The notes under the pieces were generated by a model that saw only the letters and a list, made by a program, of their open reading frames with translations, made no database searches and had not been told where the DNA came from. 8,223 bases of DNA from an uncultured Ruminococcus sp. (GTDB lineage Bacteria > Bacillota > Clostridia > Oscillospirales > Ruminococcaceae): assembly GCA_900553335.1 (NCBI GenBank), contig USCU01000040.1:1-8223 (forward strand), in the 5' to 3' direction. Both the position numbers and the translations under genes were made by a program. Shown piece after piece: positions 1 through 6,873 of the stretch. Position 1 is the stretch's first letter, and every line of letters begins with the position of its first letter.

Positions 1-1
1 A

Positions 2-190
2 ATCATACTTGCGATTATGGGAAGCAAAAAGGCTAAAGCAACAGGAGGTCCTACGGGTATTGCAACGGCTGGATTGGTGCTTTCGATAATTGGTACCGTT
101 TTAGCCGGTATAGGGTTCTTGACTTGTACAGTTTGTATTTGTATTACTGCTGATGGACTTTATTCGTTAGACCATTATATCTATTATTAA
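2..190 (+). CDS. Small DUF4190-like membrane protein, 3' part only
   Basis: The gene runs in from the left edge, so only its last 62 codons (stop TAA 188-190) are visible and the start is missing. The visible part has the end of one hydrophobic helix, a short basic and Gly/Pro turn (MGSKKAKATGGPTG), and a long second hydrophobic stretch with the pattern GIATAGLVLSIIGTVLAGIG followed by Cys-rich TCTVCICI. It is clearly a paralogue of the complete gene 53 bp downstream: the turn, the GIATAGLVLSIIGTVL block and the FxTCTVC block are shared almost residue for residue, while the C-terminal tails (ADGLYSLDHYIYY here) differ. This Gly/Ala-rich repeated-helix pattern is typical of DUF4190-type small membrane proteins, whose function is unknown. 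No terminator separates it from its paralogue, so co-transcription is likely. Confidence 0.8.
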   Translation: MILAIMGSKKAKATGGPTGIATAGLVLSIIGTVLAGIGFLTCTVCICITADGLYSLDHYIYY

Positions 191-242
191 TTGGTAATTG
201 CAGATGTATTCTGTATTATAAAATATATAGGGAGGTTTTATC

Positions 243-563
243 ATGGAGCAGAAAAGCGGAAAGGGTTTAGCTATTGCCGGTTTGGTACTCGGTATTGTAG
301 CTTGCGCATTATTCTGGGCAACTTGGATTAACATTGTAACAATGATTCTTGGTGTCGTAGGTATTGTACTTTCAATTATGGGAAGTAAGAAGTCTAAGCT
401 TGTTGGCGAGCCTACCGGTATTGCAACAGCAGGTCTTGTTCTTTCTATTATAGGTACTGTCCTTTCAGTCATCGGTTTCTTCACATGTACAGTATGTGTG
501 ATGTGTGTAGTAAGCGAAGCTAATAGTGAGATAAATGACATTTTACAAAGCTACGGTTATTAA
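243..563 (+). CDS. Small DUF4190-like integral membrane protein (tandem paralogue)
   Basis: The product is 106 aa, with three hydrophobic segments at about residues 8-28, 30-47 and 59-90. The first and third begin with the same motif (GLAIAGLVLGI and GIATAGLVLSI), an internal repeat typical of DUF4190-like proteins. A basic turn (GSKKSK) at residues 47-52 suggests that loop is cytoplasmic. The end of the third helix is Cys-rich (TCTVCVMC) and the tail is acidic. The start is set by GGGAGG at 230-235, seven bases before ATG. A weak promoter-like pair (TTGGTA 191-196, 17 nt, TATTAT 214-219) lies in the 52-bp gap but would leave only about 17 nt of leader, so transcription from upstream is at least as likely. 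Function is unknown; DUF4190 assignment is from pattern, not from a search. Confidence 0.85.
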   Translation: MEQKSGKGLAIAGLVLGIVACALFWATWINIVTMILGVVGIVLSIMGSKKSKLVGEPTGIATAGLVLSIIGTVLSVIGFFTCTVCVMCVVSEANSEINDILQSYGY

Positions 564-578
564 TCACTAAGTAGGTTT

Positions 579-615
579 AAACAGCCGATCATTAAGATTG
601 GCTGTTTGATTTTTT
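579..615 (+). terminator. Rho-independent terminator after the DUF4190-like pair, abutting lgt
   Basis: A 12-bp stem (579-590 with 596-607, one G-U pair, 5-nt loop ATTAA) is followed by GATTTTTT up to 615. It begins 15 nt after the stop of the small membrane protein gene. The lgt Shine-Dalgarno starts at 620, which leaves no room for a promoter between terminator and gene. lgt must therefore be reached by read-through, or the hairpin acts as an attenuator. Confidence 0.8.
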
Positions 616-628
616 GTATGGAGGTTTT

Positions 629-1435
629 ATGTATCCTGTAATAGAGATATTCGGTAAAGAGTTCGGGACATATTCTATCCTTGCAGTATTCGGTATGCTG
701 CTGAGCTTTTTTGTAGCGTTTTTACTCTCTAAGCGTTATAATGTTGAGCGAGAGGATTTTATAATGCTGATTCTCTGCATAGTCGCAGGAGTTTTGGTAG
801 GAAGCCATATACTTTTTGGAATTACAAACATAAAATATATTGTAATTCTATTTAAAAACATATCTGAATTCAGTTTTTCTGAAATAATATCCATTTTGAT
901 AAATTGTTTCGGCGGAATGGTTTTTTACGGAGGATTTATAGGTGCGTATATCGGGGTTTTGGTATATACAAAAATCACAAAAAATATTGAGCGTGCGATT
1001 GCGCTTGATTTGCTAGCAGTGGCTGTACCTCTTTTTCACGTCTTTGGAAGAATAGGCTGCTTTTTGGGAGGATGTTGTTTTGGAAGAGAGTGGAGCTGGG
1101 GATTTACAGTGCATGGAAACATGCTTTATCCTGCTATAAACGATGTTTTGCGAATCCCTGTTCAGCTTATAGAGGCAGGCTGTAACTTGGCTATATTTTT
1201 ACTGATTTTAATTTTGTACAAAAAACTAAGCCGGCGAGGAATACTTATCTATATTTATATGATAATCTATCCTGTTATAAGATTTGTTTTAGAGTATTTC
1301 AGAGGAGATGAGATAAGGGGAGAGTTGTTTTCACTTTCAACATCTCAATGGATAAGCATAATTTTGTTTGTGTTCTCAATAGTAAAGCTTTTAGCAATAA
1401 GATATATGGATAAACATAAAGAAACAGCAGCGTAA
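629..1435 (+). CDS. lgt: Prolipoprotein diacylglyceryl transferase (Lgt family, variant signature)
   Basis: Lgt is an integral membrane enzyme that moves a diacylglyceryl group from phosphatidylglycerol to the lipobox cysteine of prelipoproteins, the first step in lipoprotein maturation. The 268-aa product is mostly hydrophobic helices. It keeps the family landmarks: GGMVFYGGFIGA (residues 95-106), GRIGCFLGGCCFG (140-152), PVQLIE (177-182) and RFVLEYFRGDEIRG (218-231), with the essential Arg in GRIG and the late Arg/Glu. It departs from E. coli Lgt: the His of GGMSFHGG is Tyr100, and the Asn and Glu of GRIGNFxNGExxG are replaced in a Cys-rich stretch (GCFLGGCC). Such Cys variants occur in clostridial and other Lgt-like proteins. 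The start is ATG 629, because GGAGG at 620-624 precedes it by 4 nt; an in-frame TTG at 614 lies in the terminator T-run and lacks a binding site. The last codons overlap the downstream terminator hairpin. Confidence 0.85.
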   Translation: MYPVIEIFGKEFGTYSILAVFGMLLSFFVAFLLSKRYNVEREDFIMLILCIVAGVLVGSHILFGITNIKYIVILFKNISEFSFSEIISILINCFGGMVFYGGFIGAYIGVLVYTKITKNIERAIALDLLAVAVPLFHVFGRIGCFLGGCCFGREWSWGFTVHGNMLYPAINDVLRIPVQLIEAGCNLAIFLLILILYKKLSRRGILIYIYMIIYPVIRFVLEYFRGDEIRGELFSLSTSQWISIILFVFSIVKLLAIRYMDKHKETAA

Positions 1436-1447
1436 AAACTGCTGTTT
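1421..1447 (+). repeat. 27-bp direct repeat, copy A (lgt 3' end and broken terminator hairpin)
   Basis: This copy holds the last lgt codons (Glu-Thr-Ala-Ala), the TAA stop and the hairpin AAACAGCAG/CTGCTGTTT. It is identical over 27 bp to 1656-1682, and the flanking bases differ on both sides. Copy A is followed by GAGCG rather than a T-run, so it has lost its terminator tail, which now sits after copy B. This looks like a duplication made when the intervening 208 bp was inserted. Confidence 0.9.
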
Positions 1448-1655
1448 GAGCGTGTCGACAAAGTCGAACACGCTCCCCATGGGACAAACGCACTCTCTTC
1501 GATAGCTTCGCCTATCTCGCTCTGCGTTTTTCCCCTAGGATACCCCTTTTCGTCGGAAATCGGCTCATACCGCCGATTTCCTCTTAGGGTGTCGCTGCGT
1601 CGGCACATGTCCGCCTACGCGACAATATTTTAAAAGTGTACTTTTTAGACAGACT
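1448..1655. repeat. 208-bp hairpin-rich non-coding insert between the duplicated terminator halves
   Basis: This insert, relatively GC-rich, lies between the two 27-bp copies. It is a series of inverted repeats. The first is 1448-1459 with 1463-1475 (GAGCGTGTCGAC, loop AAA, one bulge). The second is AAACGCA 1486-1492 with TGCGTTT 1523-1529, enclosing GATAG/CTATC at 1501-1505/1512-1516. The third is CCCTAGGA 1533-1540 with TCTTAGGG 1582-1589, enclosing a perfect 10-bp stem GGAAATCGGC 1555-1564 with GCCGATTTCC 1572-1581. A weaker one is GTCGC 1591-1595 with GCGAC 1619-1623. No ribosome binding site or convincing ORF is present and no terminal inverted repeats are obvious. It could be a MITE-like or other dispersed structured repeat; its family is not recognised here. 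Confidence 0.65.
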
Positions 1656-1682
1656 GAAACAGCAGCGTAAAAACTGCTGTTT
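1656..1682 (+). repeat. 27-bp direct repeat, copy B
   Basis: Exact copy of 1421-1447. Unlike copy A it is followed by the T-run, so it carries the intact original terminator end. Confidence 0.9.
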
Positions 1683-1686
1683 TTTT
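1657..1686 (+). terminator. Rho-independent terminator (lgt, displaced by insert)
   Basis: A 9-bp perfect stem AAACAGCAG (1657-1665) with CTGCTGTTT (1674-1682) and loop CGTAAAAA is followed by seven T (1680-1686). In the ancestral arrangement this hairpin would have contained the lgt stop codon; it now lies more than 220 bp beyond it. Confidence 0.85.
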
Positions 1687-1696
1687 ATTATAAGCA

Positions 1697-1725
1697 TTGA
1701 AAAAAATCTTCCATTATGGTATACT
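1697..1725 (+). promoter_or_regulatory. Sigma-A promoter for the GH2 gene
   Basis: TTGAAA (1697-1702), a 17-nt spacer and TATACT (1720-1725). It lies just after the lgt terminator and about 50 bp before the glycosidase start, with no operator-like repeat evident. Confidence 0.75.
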
Positions 1726-1773
1726 TCAATAAATAGACATTTAATATGAATTTAATTTGGAAGGAAATTTGCT

Positions 1774-4512
1774 ATGATAAAAAGTATAGATCTATCAGGT
1801 GAGTGGGGACTATATCTTGAAAAGGATTTAACCATAAGTCCGATAAAGGATTTTAACGATAGTATAACGCTTCCGTCTACGACCTCTTATGCTAAAAAAG
1901 GTGAAAGAAACCCTAGGTATTCCAAAGGCTTTTTAACGGACGAGTATGCTTTTGAAGGATACGCTTGGTATACTAAAAAAGTTAATTTAAACGGAGTTTT
2001 TTCAAAGAAAGTTTTTCTGTTTTTGGAGCGTACAAGAATAACAACTCTTTATTTTGACGGAAAAAAAGTCGGAAGCTTTGACAGTTTAGTTTCTCCGCAT
2101 ATATACGACATAAGCGGGCTTGCGTCCGACGGCGAGCATACCATTACGATATGTGTTGCGAATGTTGGATACAAAACCACCGGAGGGCATCTTACAAGTA
2201 AGGATACTCAGTCAAACTGGAATGGAATTGTCGGAAAAATTGAGCTTCAGATTTTTGAAAAAACATATATAGATGACCTGTTTGTTGAAAGTGATATCCA
2301 AAACAAAGCGTTTAAAATCCACGCTAAGGTTTTTGGAGATGAGTCGGGTAAGGTAAAGGTATCTGCCGAAAGCTTTAACGGACCGTATACATCTAACACA
2401 GACATTTTTGAAGCGAAAGAGTTTATTTATTCAAACGGCAAAATAGATGTTATTTATACTCTCGGCGAAAAGGCAAAGCTTTGGAGCGAATTTGAGCCGA
2501 ATTTATATCTTTTGAGGATCAATGTAAACGGCGATGTAACTGAGAGCATTGTCGGACTGCGTGATTTTAAAACCAAAGGAGATAAGTTTATAATAAACGG
2601 TAAAAAGACGTTTTTGCGTGGAAAGCATGACGGATTGATTTTCCCTAAAACAGGTTATGTGCCGTGCGATGTTGACGAGTGGCTCAGGGTCATGGAAATA
2701 TCTCAAAGCTACGGAATGAATCACTATCGTTTCCACACCTGCTGTCCGCCCGAGGCTGCATTTATTGCCGCTGATATGCTTGGAATTTATATGGAGCCGG
2801 AGCTTCCGTTCTGGGGAACTATTGCCGCTCCCGGTGAGGAAGGATATAATGAAGAAGAGCAGGAATTTTTGATTTCTGAGGGACACAGAATGCTTAAGTT
2901 TTTCGGAAATCATCCATCTTATTGTATGATGAGTCTTGGTAACGAGCTTTGGGGAAGCACAAGCAGACTTAACGAGATTTTAGGAATGTACAAGTCAAAA
3001 GACAAACGACATCTCTATACACAGGGAAGCAATAACTTCCAGCATTTTCCGACAATAGTTGAGAATGATGACTTCTTTTGCGGCGTAAGGCTTTCAAAGG
3101 ATAGGCTCATAAGAGGATCATACGGAATGTGCGACGCCCCGCTTGGTCATATTCAGACGGATAAGCCGTCTACAGCTAAGCGATATGACTCGATTATAAA
3201 GCCGGAGGTTTATACAGGAGGCAAATCAGATGCTGATGAAAACGGAATGGTAAAAATTCAGTACGGAACTACTATGAAGCTTGTAAAGGCGTCGGAAGCT
3301 GATGCAGGATTTGTACCGGAAATTCCGATAGTGACCCACGAGATAGGTCAGTACGAAACCTATCCGAATTTTGATGAGATCAAAAAATATACAGGCCCTT
3401 TAAAGGCAAGAAACTTAATGCTGTTTAAAAACCGACTTGAGAAAAAGGGATTGGGCGAGCTTGCAAAGGATTATCACTTTGCAAGCGGAAAGCTTGCAGC
3501 GGCCTGCTATAAAGAGGAGATGGAAGCCGTATTCAGATCACGCAGACTCGGAGGATTTCAAATTCTCGACATTCAGGATTTTTCGGGACAGGGAACAGCT
3601 CTTGTCGGAATGCTTGACGCATTTATGGATTCAAAGGGAATCCTGACTGAAAAGGAGTGGAGAGCGTTTTGCTCTGAAACAGTTCTGCTTGCAGAATTTG
3701 ATTCGTATGTTTATGAGTCGGGCGATGAGTTTAAAGCACATATTTCTGTTACGCATTTTGGAGAAGATGATATTGTCGGCAAGTATATGTCGTGGAGTCT
3801 AAGGCTCGATAGTGAAAATGCAGCAAGTGGCTACGAAAGGATAAGCGGCGGCGATAACTATTATGATGTTTCGGATATATCGTTTAAAATTCCTGGGATC
3901 TCTAAGCCATGCGATATGGTTTTATCTCTTTCGCTTGACGGCGAGGATATAGAAAACAGCTATAGAATGTTTATTTACCCGAATAATATCAAAGCTGAGC
4001 TTGACGGAGTTTACATCTTTGAAAGTGCTGATGATCCGCAGGCAAAAGAGCTTTTAAAGCAAGGGAAGATCGTTTTGATAACACCTAAGCTTAAAAGCGA
4101 TGATCAAAATTCTATCGAGGGCTTTTACTGTCAGGACTTTTGGTGTTATCCGATGTTTAAGTCCATTTCCTTGATGATGAACAAGCCTGTTCCGGTAGGC
4201 ACAATGGGACTTTTGATAGATAATAAGCATAAGGCGCTTTCAGAGTTTCCGAGTGAGATCTATTCTACTGAGCAGTGGTGGGAGATCGTTATGAACTCAA
4301 GAAGCGATATTTTGGACGGAAATGACAAGGACAAAAACATCATCGTTCGTACAATTGATAACTTTGAGCGGAATCATAGCTTAGGGCTTTTATATGAATA
4401 TGAAAAGGACGGCGGAAAGGCAGTTGTTTTAAACTGCGATCTTGACGCACTTTCACAAAGTCCAAACGGCAGACAGTTCATAAAGAGCGTATTTGATTAT
4501 GTTCGTAATTAA
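1774..4512 (+). CDS. Glycoside hydrolase family 2 protein (beta-glycosidase, substrate unknown)
   Basis: The 912-aa protein shows GH2 architecture: an N-terminal sugar-binding jelly roll (about 1-165, with LSGEWGLYL near the start), an immunoglobulin-like domain (about 165-265), and a TIM barrel (about 270-625) entered by GKKTFLRGKHDG. The acid/base is probably Glu391 in SLGNELWG, and the nucleophile probably Glu523 in IVTHEIGQYETYP. The C-terminal part (about 640-912) holds a beta-rich region, then a segment (about 745-912) reminiscent of a glutamine-amidotransferase-like fold, seen in some GH2 relatives. There is no signal peptide, so it should act in the cytoplasm on imported oligosaccharides. 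ATG 1774 follows GGAAGGA (1759-1765) by 8 nt. GH2 includes galactosidases, glucuronidases and mannosidases; I cannot choose among them, and no transporter or sugar gene lies nearby to help. Own promoter and terminator make it a single-gene unit. Confidence 0.85.
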   Translation: MIKSIDLSGEWGLYLEKDLTISPIKDFNDSITLPSTTSYAKKGERNPRYSKGFLTDEYAFEGYAWYTKKVNLNGVFSKKVFLFLERTRITTLYFDGKKVGSFDSLVSPHIYDISGLASDGEHTITICVANVGYKTTGGHLTSKDTQSNWNGIVGKIELQIFEKTYIDDLFVESDIQNKAFKIHAKVFGDESGKVKVSAESFNGPYTSNTDIFEAKEFIYSNGKIDVIYTLGEKAKLWSEFEPNLYLLRINVNGDVTESIVGLRDFKTKGDKFIINGKKTFLRGKHDGLIFPKTGYVPCDVDEWLRVMEISQSYGMNHYRFHTCCPPEAAFIAADMLGIYMEPELPFWGTIAAPGEEGYNEEEQEFLISEGHRMLKFFGNHPSYCMMSLGNELWGSTSRLNEILGMYKSKDKRHLYTQGSNNFQHFPTIVENDDFFCGVRLSKDRLIRGSYGMCDAPLGHIQTDKPSTAKRYDSIIKPEVYTGGKSDADENGMVKIQYGTTMKLVKASEADAGFVPEIPIVTHEIGQYETYPNFDEIKKYTGPLKARNLMLFKNRLEKKGLGELAKDYHFASGKLAAACYKEEMEAVFRSRRLGGFQILDIQDFSGQGTALVGMLDAFMDSKGILTEKEWRAFCSETVLLAEFDSYVYESGDEFKAHISVTHFGEDDIVGKYMSWSLRLDSENAASGYERISGGDNYYDVSDISFKIPGISKPCDMVLSLSLDGEDIENSYRMFIYPNNIKAELDGVYIFESADDPQAKELLKQGKIVLITPKLKSDDQNSIEGFYCQDFWCYPMFKSISLMMNKPVPVGTMGLLIDNKHKALSEFPSEIYSTEQWWEIVMNSRSDILDGNDKDKNIIVRTIDNFERNHSLGLLYEYEKDGGKAVVLNCDLDALSQSPNGRQFIKSVFDYVRN

Positions 4513-4521
4513 ATAATTTGC

Positions 4522-4548
4522 GGCGGCAGTTTTTATTGCCGCCTTTTT
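4522..4548 (+). terminator. Rho-independent terminator of the GH2 gene
   Basis: A 7-bp stem GGCGGCA (4522-4528) with TGCCGCC (4537-4543) and an 8-nt loop is followed by TTTTT, starting 9 nt after the GH2 stop codon. Confidence 0.85.
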
Positions 4549-4573
4549 AATAAACCACGAATTTTCGCACTTC

Positions 4574-4588
4574 GCAACCAATAGTTGC
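4574..4588. promoter_or_regulatory. Short inverted repeat upstream of the XRE promoter (possible operator)
   Basis: GCAAC, a 5-nt spacer and GTTGC, 25 nt upstream of the -35 box of the XRE gene. Its size suits a dimeric HTH protein, and the neighbouring XRE regulator could bind it, but only symmetry and position support this. Confidence 0.25.
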
Positions 4589-4612
4589 ACATAAATTTCA
4601 AACCAAAATATA

Positions 4613-4641
4613 TTGAAGTGGCAAAAATAATCTGATAAAAT
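4613..4641 (+). promoter_or_regulatory. Extended -10 promoter for the XRE gene
   Basis: TTGAAG (4613-4618), a 17-nt spacer and TAAAAT (4636-4641), with an extended -10 TGA directly before it (4633-4635). It lies about 55 bp upstream of the start codon. Confidence 0.65.
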
Positions 4642-4696
4642 AAATACATAGATAAAGAAAAAGTGCTTTTCAAAATTTTAAGAAGGAGTTTCGTTT

Positions 4697-5512
4697 ATGG
4701 ATATAAAAACTGCCAACAGACTTTATGAGCTTAGAAAGAAAAAGGGGCTTTCGCAGGAGGCACTTGCAGAAAAGCTTGGGATTTCCCGACAGTCGGTTTC
4801 AAAATGGGAAAGAGCTGAATCAAGTCCTGACACGGATAATCTTATCGCTCTTGCAAAGCTTTACGGAGTATCGCTTGACGAGCTGTTGCTTGGTGAGGAA
4901 AAGGAAGAAAACCCGACTGAAGATCAAACCTCTCAGGAGAGCGGCGAGGATGAAGCAGACATTTTAAATGATGAAGAAGAGTATCAAAAATACGTGGACG
5001 AGGGATATAATTTTATTAAGGTCGATTCCGACGGGGATAGAGTTAGAGTAGGAACAAGGGGAGTTTATGTTCAGTCAAAGAACGGCGATAACGTTAAGGT
5101 CGGTTTTAAGGGCATAAGCGTAAACGGCGAAAAACCGAATAAAGACCTTTTTAAGCACGGACATATTTTTCATGATGAAGCAAAAAACAGCTCTAAGGTG
5201 CTTAAAGCATTCAGAGCGTTCCCGTATCCGGTATTTGCGTGCATACCGTTTTTTCTGTGCGGATTTTTTGTTAGCGGCGGCTGGCGGTGGAGTTGGCTTT
5301 GGTTTTTGACAATACCGCTTTATTATACGTTGATTGAAGCGATCGCAAAGAAAAAGCCGAGTCATTTTGCGTACCCTGTTTTAGCGGTGATAATATTTTT
5401 CGTTTTGGGATTTTTTGTGAGCGGGGCGTGGGCTTGGTGCTGGCTGGTATTTTTGACGATTCCGCTTTACTATGGTATAGCGGGTGTTTTCGGTAAAAAG
5501 GCGGATAAATAG
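4697..5512 (+). CDS. XRE-family HTH regulator with duplicated C-terminal membrane module
   Basis: The 271-aa protein starts with a classic Cro/CI-type HTH (about residues 7-62: LYELRKKKGLSQEALAEKLG, then ISRQSVSKWE as the recognition helix region). An acidic linker (about 66-100) follows. Next come two copies of a short beta-like repeat, VRVGTRGVYV (116-125) and VKVGFKGISV (133-142). The tail is a tandem duplication of about 46 residues (174-220 and 223-268), each copy with two predicted membrane helices around FFVSGxWxW...FLTIPLYY. This makes a likely membrane-tethered regulator with four helices, a design common in Firmicutes whose signal is usually unknown. AAGGAG at 4683-4688 precedes ATG by 8 nt. 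No terminator is obvious after it, so some read-through into fprA is possible although fprA has its own promoter. Target genes cannot be read from the sequence. Confidence 0.88.
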   Translation: MDIKTANRLYELRKKKGLSQEALAEKLGISRQSVSKWERAESSPDTDNLIALAKLYGVSLDELLLGEEKEENPTEDQTSQESGEDEADILNDEEEYQKYVDEGYNFIKVDSDGDRVRVGTRGVYVQSKNGDNVKVGFKGISVNGEKPNKDLFKHGHIFHDEAKNSSKVLKAFRAFPYPVFACIPFFLCGFFVSGGWRWSWLWFLTIPLYYTLIEAIAKKKPSHFAYPVLAVIIFFVLGFFVSGAWAWCWLVFLTIPLYYGIAGVFGKKADK

Positions 5513-5553
5513 ATTTTATATAAATTCCGATGTGATTTTGTTTGTAGGTTATC

Positions 5554-5581
5554 TTGACATAATCTTAAATTTGGGTATAAT
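5554..5581 (+). promoter_or_regulatory. Consensus sigma-A promoter for fprA
   Basis: Exact TTGACA (5554-5559), a 16-nt spacer and exact TATAAT (5576-5581), about 37 bp upstream of the start codon. It suggests strong expression of the flavodiiron protein; no repressor site is evident. Confidence 0.85.
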
Positions 5582-5617
5582 TGTATATGACGTTAAAATC
5601 ATATGGGAGGATTAAAA

Positions 5618-6781
5618 ATGAAAGACACTTATATTTCCGAAAACATCAAGTATATCGGTGTGGACGACCGAGATATTGATCTCTTTGAAAGCCAGTATAT
5701 TGTTCCAAACGGAGTTTCTTATAATTCTTATGTAATACTCGATGAGAAGATCTGTGTTATGGACACAGTAGATAAAAGAAAGACAGACGAGTGGATTGAG
5801 AATTTAAAGGCTGAACTTCAGGATAAAAAACCTGATTATCTTGTTATTCATCATATGGAGCCTGACCATGCAGGAAGCATTGCACGTTTCGTAGAAAATT
5901 TCCCTGAAGCTACATTAGTGGGAAATGCAAAGACTTTTTCCATGCTTCCTCAGTTTTTTGATTTTGAATTTGATCATAAAAAGCTCGTTGTAAAAGAGGG
6001 AGATACGCTTCCTCTCGGCAGCCATACTCTCACCTTTGTAATGGCACCTATGGTACATTGGCCTGAGGTTATGGTTTCGTATGAGTCAAGCGAGAAAATT
6101 TTGTTTTCAGCAGACGGCTTCGGAAAGTTCGGTGCGCTTGATACCGAGGAGGATTGGGCTTGCGAGGCAAGAAGATATTACTTCAATATAGTAGGAAAAT
6201 ACGGCGCTCAGGTTCAGGCTCTTTTAAAGAAAGCATCGGCACTTGACATTCAGACTATCTGTCCGTTGCATGGACCTATTCTTAAAGAAAACCTAGGATA
6301 CTATATTGGTCTTTACGATACATGGTCAAGCTATAAGCCTGAAGCGGAGGGAGTGTTTGTTGCATACGCTTCGATTCATGGCAATACAGCTAAAGCTGCA
6401 AAAAGATTCAAGGAGATCTTAGAAGCGAAGGGTGCAAAAAAGGTAGCGATCGCTGATGTTTCAAGAGATGATATTGCTGAGTGCGTTGAGGATGCATTCA
6501 AGTATGGAAAAATCGTTTTGGCAGCTTCCAGCTATGACGCAGGAGTTTTTGCGCCGATGGCTGATTTTCTTCATCACCTACAGTCAAAGGCATGGCAGAA
6601 CAGAGATGTAGCAATAATTGAAAACGGCTCATGGGGACCGACTGCTGCAAAGACAATGAAATCTGTTTTGGAAACTATGAAGGACATAAGGGTTTGCGAC
6701 ACGGTTGTTACTATCCGTTCGACAATGAAGGAAGCGGATATTCCGAAGTTTGAAGCTTTGGCCGATGAAATTTTAAAGTGA
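5618..6781 (+). CDS. fprA: A-type flavodiiron protein (FprA family O2/NO reductase)
   Basis: Flavodiiron proteins are cytoplasmic enzymes of anaerobes that reduce O2 to water and/or NO to N2O, taking electrons through FMN from rubredoxin or a similar donor. The 387-aa product has the usual two domains. The metallo-beta-lactamase-like domain (about 1-240) carries the di-iron ligands: His79, Glu81, Asp83 and His84 in HHMEPDHAGS, His147 in MVHWPE, Asp166 in SADGFG and His218 in CPLHGP. The flavodoxin domain (about 245-387) has the FMN phosphate loop YASIHGNTAKAA (250-261) and a second flavin loop around SSYDAGVFAP. All expected ligands are present and the length is normal for class A, without a rubredoxin or reductase extension. 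The start is ATG 5618, 7 nt after GGGAGG (5605-5610); the in-frame ATG at 5603 precedes that site. No terminator lies between its stop and the antitoxin promoter 14 nt on. Confidence 0.95.
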   Translation: MKDTYISENIKYIGVDDRDIDLFESQYIVPNGVSYNSYVILDEKICVMDTVDKRKTDEWIENLKAELQDKKPDYLVIHHMEPDHAGSIARFVENFPEATLVGNAKTFSMLPQFFDFEFDHKKLVVKEGDTLPLGSHTLTFVMAPMVHWPEVMVSYESSEKILFSADGFGKFGALDTEEDWACEARRYYFNIVGKYGAQVQALLKKASALDIQTICPLHGPILKENLGYYIGLYDTWSSYKPEAEGVFVAYASIHGNTAKAAKRFKEILEAKGAKKVAIADVSRDDIAECVEDAFKYGKIVLAASSYDAGVFAPMADFLHHLQSKAWQNRDVAIIENGSWGPTAAKTMKSVLETMKDIRVCDTVVTIRSTMKEADIPKFEALADEILK

Positions 6782-6794
6782 TTTTAACCTTATG

Positions 6795-6823
6795 TTGACA
6801 AACAGAGTAAAAGCGTATATAAT
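6795..6823 (+). promoter_or_regulatory. Perfect consensus promoter for the antitoxin RNA
   Basis: Exact TTGACA (6795-6800), a 17-nt spacer and exact TATAAT (6818-6823). The next long plus-strand stretch holds no gene, only a short structured RNA ending at a terminator, so the promoter appears dedicated to that RNA. Start of transcription is predicted near 6830. Confidence 0.85.
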
Positions 6824-6858
6824 ATAAATAGAAAGAGAACCTGCTTAGATAAGCGGTT

Positions 6859-6868
6859 CTCCTCGTGT
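6859..6868 (+). repeat. 10-nt direct repeat CTCCTCGTGT, antitoxin copy
   Basis: Identical to 7037-7046 and matching 12 of 13 bases when extended to 6871/7049. The two copies are transcribed in opposite directions, so the antitoxin copy can base-pair with the toxin mRNA. The CTC end lies in the 5' hairpin stem; CTCGTGT is predicted unpaired and free to start pairing. Confidence 0.75.
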
Positions 6869-6873
6869 TAGTT

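Noticed and set aside
614..628. Upstream TTG start for lgt
   Set aside because: It sits in the terminator T-run with no binding site; GGAGG 620-624 serves ATG 629.
1299..1608. Open minus-strand frames across the lgt end and the 208-bp insert
   Set aside because: No ribosome binding site or promoter, they overlap lgt antisense, and the sequence is explained by stacked inverted repeats.
1448..1655. CRISPR or riboswitch interpretation of the hairpin-rich insert
   Set aside because: There are no regularly spaced repeats with unique spacers, and it lies after lgt and before the GH2 promoter, so it is not a leader of either gene.
2503..2913. Long minus-strand open frame within the GH2 gene
   Set aside because: It is antisense to a strongly supported coding region and its translation shows no recognisable domain or start signals.
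5603..5617. Upstream in-frame ATG for fprA
   Set aside because: The GGGAGG ribosome binding site lies downstream of it, so it cannot be the start used; ATG 5618 is correctly spaced.
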